A stretch of 64,000 nucleotides of DNA, taken from NCBI GenBank assembly GCA_017311185.1, contig JAESUZ010003529.1, positions 1-64,000 on the forward strand. Direction: 5' to 3'. The DNA is from Proteles cristata cristata (taxonomy: Eukaryota > Chordata > Mammalia > Carnivora > Hyaenidae). The position numbers were made by a program, and so were the translations under genes. This document shows positions 59,332 to 64,000 of this stretch, piece by piece. Each line of letters begins with the position of its first letter. Within the stretch, counting starts at the first letter, position 1. The notes beneath the pieces were generated by a model. It ran no database searches, was not told where the DNA came from, and saw only the letters and a program-made list of their open reading frames with translations.

Positions 59332-59545
59332 GGGGCACCTGGGTGGCTTAGTCGGTTAAGCGTCCGACTTTCGCTTGGGTCATGATCTCGCGGTTCGTGG
59401 GTTTGAGCCCCGCGTAGGGCTCTGTGCTGACTGCCGACTCAGAGCTTGGAGCCTGTTTCAGTCTGTGACTCCCTCTCTCTCTGACCCTCCCCTGTTCACG
59501 CTGTCTCTCTCTCTCCTAGAAATAAATAAAACATTAAAAAAAAAA
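59332..59545 (+). mobile_element. Feline CAN SINE next to the OR2D2 start
   Basis: Full-length young SINE with A-tail. The target duplication is 59317-59331 and 59546-59560 (15 bp, one mismatch), so the insertion is recent. It is antisense to OR2D2 and ends 40 bp upstream of its ATG. Read in the OR2D2 direction, its T-rich tail and TTATTTCTAG give a good splice-acceptor shape with AG at 59517-59516. An ATG from the SINE lies in the potential leader but its short frame closes inside the SINE. Confidence 0.95.
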
Positions 59546-59560
59546 AAGTCACTACGTGCT

Positions 59561-59936
59561 AACCGTAGGTCCATATAACCTATAAAACTATATAATTTAG
59601 ACTTAGAGGGCTTCAGAATTGCCCTCAATCACTACTGACCATTACAAGAATCCCCTTTTTATAGCCCATTATCACGCTGCTTTAGTTGGAACATTTTCAG
59701 TGTTGCAAAACTTAATGCTTCTAAGACTGTGCATTTATTTTTAGTGTCATCTGCAAATGTAGAGTAGATCAAAATAATCTTATTTATTCTGAATAACAAA
59801 ATTCTAATAATAAAAAAAGATTCAATTAATCTATAAATCATGGCATTTAACTTCACTTTATTATCAGCTAAAGCTCTTAAACCTTATGCATCTATGGCCA
59901 TGTATCCCCCATCTTATGATGGTATAGATTGTTAGT
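59561..59936. other. 5' flank of OR2D2 beyond the SINE
   Basis: AT-rich, no clear promoter motif or original splice acceptor identified. Confidence 0.4.
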
Positions 59937-60133
59937 TTTTTAAAATTTTAATGCTTTATTATTTATTTTTGAGAGGGTGGGGGACAGAGAGTGAGGGAGA
60001 CACAGAATCTGAAGCAGCTCCAGGGTCTGAGCTATCAGCACAGAGACTGATGCAGGGCCAGAACTCACGGACCGCAAGATCATGACCTGAGCCAAAGTTG
60101 GACACTTAACCAACTGAGCCACCCAGGAGCCCC
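59937..60133 (-). mobile_element. CAN SINE
   Basis: Short-tailed older copy, followed by a (TTG)n tract at 60135-60151. Confidence 0.88.
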
Positions 60134-60659
60134 AATTGTTGTTGTTGTTGTTTTTAATTCTTTGGGCATACAACTCTTCCTGTTGTCTCTTCCCTGAAAA
60201 GAAGGTCACTAAGGTATAAGAAATCAAAAAGAGCCAAAGTGCTTTGCAGAAATGACATTTTTCTTGGAGAAAATAACTTGTTTTTGAAAGAACCAGGAAA
60301 CCAAGGAGTAACTGGATAGTGTACCATAATCTCTTCGGCAATCCCATCCCAAGCTTTGGCTGGCACTCCCAAATATCAATCTTAACCATCAGTAAACTTC
60401 CAAAATAGCAGACACACCATTACAACATTTCCATTTGAAGCCACCAGGTTGGCTAGTTTTCCATGTTCAGACTAAATAGCACTAATCTACCTTCTCTCAC
60501 TGCTTTGTATTATCTGTGTATTCGTCTCAGAGATTAAAAAGTCCTTTGAAAACTATATATTTTTTCATTTTTGTGCCCTTTTTTAGACATAGCATAGAGA
60601 TTTATTTGATCAATTATTATTAATTAAAGTAATAAAAATAATCTAATCAGATGGTTTTA

Positions 60660-62310
60660 CACGTTTGTTTAAAAAGCCTGTGATGTCATTAAGATGACAA
60701 CATAGAATTTGTTCCTGACTTTGTTCCCCCTCACAAGAAGAACAACCAACAACTATTCAAGAATAAGACATCACTGAGAAAAAACCTAAAATACAGTGAT
60801 GAGGCTGAAGAAATCCTTCACCACAGAGACCAAGAAAGGTGGCATTAGAAAAGTAAGAGAAGCAGCTTCATGCTGACTGGATTGTCCTTCCCCCAGGCCA
60901 GCACAGCACCATGTGGAGAGGTCTCCCCTGAGCCTCCTATTCCTCTAGTAGGAAAAGAAAACCCAGGGAAGACTACCTGCACCACCTCAACATTGTGGGT
61001 TGCTTTATGAGTGAGCCCCTACTCGAATCGCACACCACAAGGACTACAGGGCAATCAGTGAGGCTCAACTCTTGGGAATCTGATTATGATAGAGAAGGAA
61101 GGAGGGGCTCACAACAATCAGCACACAAATCTTGGCAGATCAAAATCATACTTGCAGTGCCCAAAAACTAATCCCAACAAGCAGTTTTGCTCATCTGCAG
61201 AACCAAGTAAGGGGAGCACTCTGACCAGAAAACAAGATGGGGTGCAGATCTGCTTGTTTCAGATCCTCAAAGGAGTTTTGATGGCCCTAGAGCCCAGTTT
61301 GCCCATGACCCGAAAAGGAGCTAAATCACAACCCTACCTGCTGTGAAGAATGTCTTCTGACTCCACCTGACCAGAAGGGCTGATGGCAACTCCTGAGAGT
61401 AGTACAGCCCAGCAGCACTCAAGCTGAGATATGGGTGGGTAGAGCCGATTGTGCCCAGAGCAAAGCCAGTACCACTGGAACATTCCTGTGCTACATATAG
61501 GCAGCGGAGTTAATTCAGAACCTGGGATGAAGGTAATTTCCAGCCCCTCCCAACTAAGTAGACTGCCTGAGAAATTAAGAGTAGCCTGGAGTGGTCCATT
61601 CCCCTCCCACCCAGGTTAGAGAGGTAGAATATAGCGCACCCACTGTCAAGAGTGTCTTCTGGCACCATCTGACTGAAAGGGCTGGTGACAGCTCCTAGAA
61701 GCAGTGTAGTCCAGGGGCACTCAAGCTAGGAGGCAAGTGCGCAGACCGAGGAGTTTGTAGAGTAAAGCTAGTGGCTCTTTTGCATCAGGAAACTTAGAGT
61801 ATGTAAAGACAACAAACAAAAGGCTTAATCAGCTTTAGAACTGCTCTCCCACTGTGCTCAGGCAAGAAATCTAATTTGTGGTCCCATTCATCACTGAATA
61901 TAGCCTTCAGCTTGTCCAGCCAAAGAAGCTAACCAGAGCACACTGAAGGCTGCATAGCCCTTACGACAGCCCTACATGTAGTGGCACTTGAGCAAAGAGC
62001 ACAGCTGTGGCTTCTTTCATCTACAGAGCAAACCTCGTGACCTCACTTGACCAAGGAATTCAGTGCACACTCTGGGTTGATTGGGGTCCTTAAACAATGA
62101 GTTTTACAGGCTTTGGGTTCTGTCCTGCTGCCCTGCCAGTGCAGGGAATTTATTTCATATACTATTACTGAATATAGTACCCAGTCCTGATCACCTAGTA
62201 AGCCTGACCCGAGAATCCAGGCAACCACAGAGCCTATCCTACAGCCTCACTTGGGTAGAGAACTAAGAAAGCAGTCATATCCAACTGTTCTCAGCCAGTG
62301 GCACATTTCT
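60660..62310 (+). mobile_element. L1 5' UTR-like sequence
   Basis: Starts near AAGATGACAACATAGAATTT and GAGAAAAAACCTAAAATACA, as in old L1 5' ends. It contains two related segments (about 61350-61440 and 61650-61740, sharing TCTTCTG then CATCTGACT-type and GGGCTG text). No intact protein. Confidence 0.6.
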
Positions 62311-64000
62311 CATTACATTAATAGAATGAAAGAAAATAATCATATGATCATCTCAACAGACATAGAAAAAAAAGCATTTGACAAATATCCATTTGTGACA
62401 AAAACTCTTTTTTTAATTTACTAGATCACCATTTTATTATGAAAGGATATAACTCAGGAATGGCCAAATGGAAGAGACACTGTGATAAAAATTCTTAACA
62501 TATTATTTATGGAAGGAACATATCTCAATATAATAAAGGACATATATGACAAGTTCACAGTTAATATCCTCAGTGGTGAAAGATTGAAAGCTTTTCCTCT
62601 AAGAACAAGAGAAAGATGCCCACTCCTATATATAGTACTAGAAATTCTAGCCAGAGAAATCAGGCAAAATAAATAAAAGATATCACAATTGGAAAGGAGG
62701 AAGCAAAACTGTCTATATTTGCAGATACGATTTTACATATAGAAAATCCTAACGAGTCAATTTAAAAAATGTTAGATCTAATCAATGAATTTGGTAAAGT
62801 TGCAGGATACAAAATTAATATACAAGATCAGTAGCATTTTGGGGCACCTAGGTGGCTCAGTCGGTTAAGTGACCGACTTCCACTGAGGTCATGATCTCAC
62901 GGTTCCGGGGTTTGAGCCCTGCATTGGGTTCTGTGCTGGCAGCTCATAGCCTGGAGCCTGTTTCAGATTCTGTGTCTCCCTCTCTCTCTGTCCCTCGCCT
63001 GTTCATGTTCTGTCTCTCTCTGTCTCAAAAATAAAAACTATTAAAAATTTTTAAAAAAAGATCAGTAGCATTTCTATATGCTATTAACAAATTTTCCAAA
63101 AAACAAAGAAATCAATCCCATTTATATTAGCATCAGATACAATAAAATACTTAGGAATAAGTTTAACTAAGGTGGTGAAAATTCTCATTATGAATCATAA
63201 ACTATAAGACATTGATGAAAGAAATCAAAGACACAAATCAATGGAAAGCTATCCCATATTCATGATTGGAAGAATTAATACTATTAAAATGTCAGTACTA
63301 CCAAAAGCCATCTATAGATTCAATCCTTATGGAGAGTCTCAATGGCATTATTTACAGAAGTATATAAACACTCCTAAAAGTTATATGGAGCCACAAAATA
63401 CCCCAAATAGCCTAAGTAGTCCTGAGAAAGAATAACAAAGCAAGAGGCATCACATTTCCTGATTTCAAGCTAAAAAGCTATATGATAAAGCTATAGTCAT
63501 CAAAAGCTATAGTCATCAATGCCAGTATGGTACTAGCATAAATGTAGACAAATAAACCAATGGGACAGAATCGAGCACTGAGAAATAAGCCCAAATATAT
63601 GTGGACAACTAATATTTGCAAAGGGAATAAAAAATGTTCATTGAAGGAAAGACAGTCTCTTCAGTAAATGGCATTGAGATAATTAGATATTCACATGTAA
63701 TAGAATGAAACTAGATTCATCTCTTTTACCACTCACAAAAATTAACTTCAAATGGATCAGACTTAAATGTAAGTCCTGAAACCATGAAACCCCTAGAAAA
63801 AAACATAAGAATAAAGATCCTTGACATAGGTCTTGGTAACGAATTTTTGGATATGACACCTATAGCATAAGCAACAAAATAAAGAATAAACAAGTGGGAC
63901 TACATCAGAGTAAAAAGCTTCTGCACAACAAAAGAAACCACCAACAAAGTGAAAACCAACCTATGGAGGGGGAACAAATATTTGCAAACTGTATATCTGA
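62311..64000 (+). mobile_element. L1 ORF2 to window end
   Basis: Forward ORF2 from the reverse transcriptase onward (first part translates like NHMIISTDIEKKAFDK), with many stops. It follows the 5' UTR-like part directly, so ORF1 and the endonuclease are missing. The element continues past the window. Confidence 0.82.
62840..63057 (+). mobile_element. CAN SINE in L1
   Basis: Perfect 16-bp target duplication at 62824-62839 and 63058-63073. Confidence 0.95.

Overview
The window is nuclear DNA from a carnivoran, almost certainly a felid. About 34 copies of a tRNA-Lys-derived CAN SINE of the feline type are scattered through it on both strands. Many carry clear target-site duplications. The rest is mostly fragments of carnivoran L1 LINEs, one solo ERV LTR, and old mammalian repeats (MIR, L2, L1M and a CR1/L3-like fragment). 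I see no bacterial, phage or CRISPR material.

The only genes I can support are four intact single-exon olfactory receptor (OR) genes: two nearly identical OR10A5/OR10A2-type genes (23858-24811 and 41656-42609, both +), one OR10A4-type gene (55090-56037, +) and one OR2D2-type gene (58339-59292, -). As I recall it, this order and orientation match the human 11p15.4 OR cluster (OR10A5, OR10A2, OR10A4, then OR2D2 inverted).

Layout: 1-5.4 kb holds L1 and SINE fragments. About 5.47-25.5 kb is copy 1 of a large tandem duplication ending in the first OR10A gene. 25.5-27.6 kb is a repeat-rich spacer. About 27.6-43.1 kb is copy 2, ending in the second OR10A gene. 43.1-55.0 kb is intergenic DNA with old repeats. 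55.1-56.0 kb is OR10A4, and 58.3-59.3 kb is OR2D2 on the opposite strand. From 60.7 kb to the end is an internally deleted L1.

The most informative signal is the uneven identity between the two duplicated copies. Most intergenic parts are diverged (roughly 70-85% by eye) and none of the feline SINEs is shared, so the duplication is old. Yet two islands are exactly identical: 681 bp covering the last 85 bp before the start codon and the first two thirds of the OR coding sequence, and 381 bp at the far upstream end of the unit. The first points to gene conversion between the receptors. The second is a non-coding block with homeodomain-like and EBF-like motifs and a perfect inverted repeat, a candidate OR promoter or enhancer. 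A second point of interest is a recent antisense SINE 40 bp upstream of the OR2D2 start codon that brings in a strong candidate splice acceptor.

The receptors would act separately, each as a seven-transmembrane odorant receptor in the cilia of olfactory neurons. The duplicated structure matters for how they evolve and possibly for how they are regulated. I found no previously undescribed multi-gene system.
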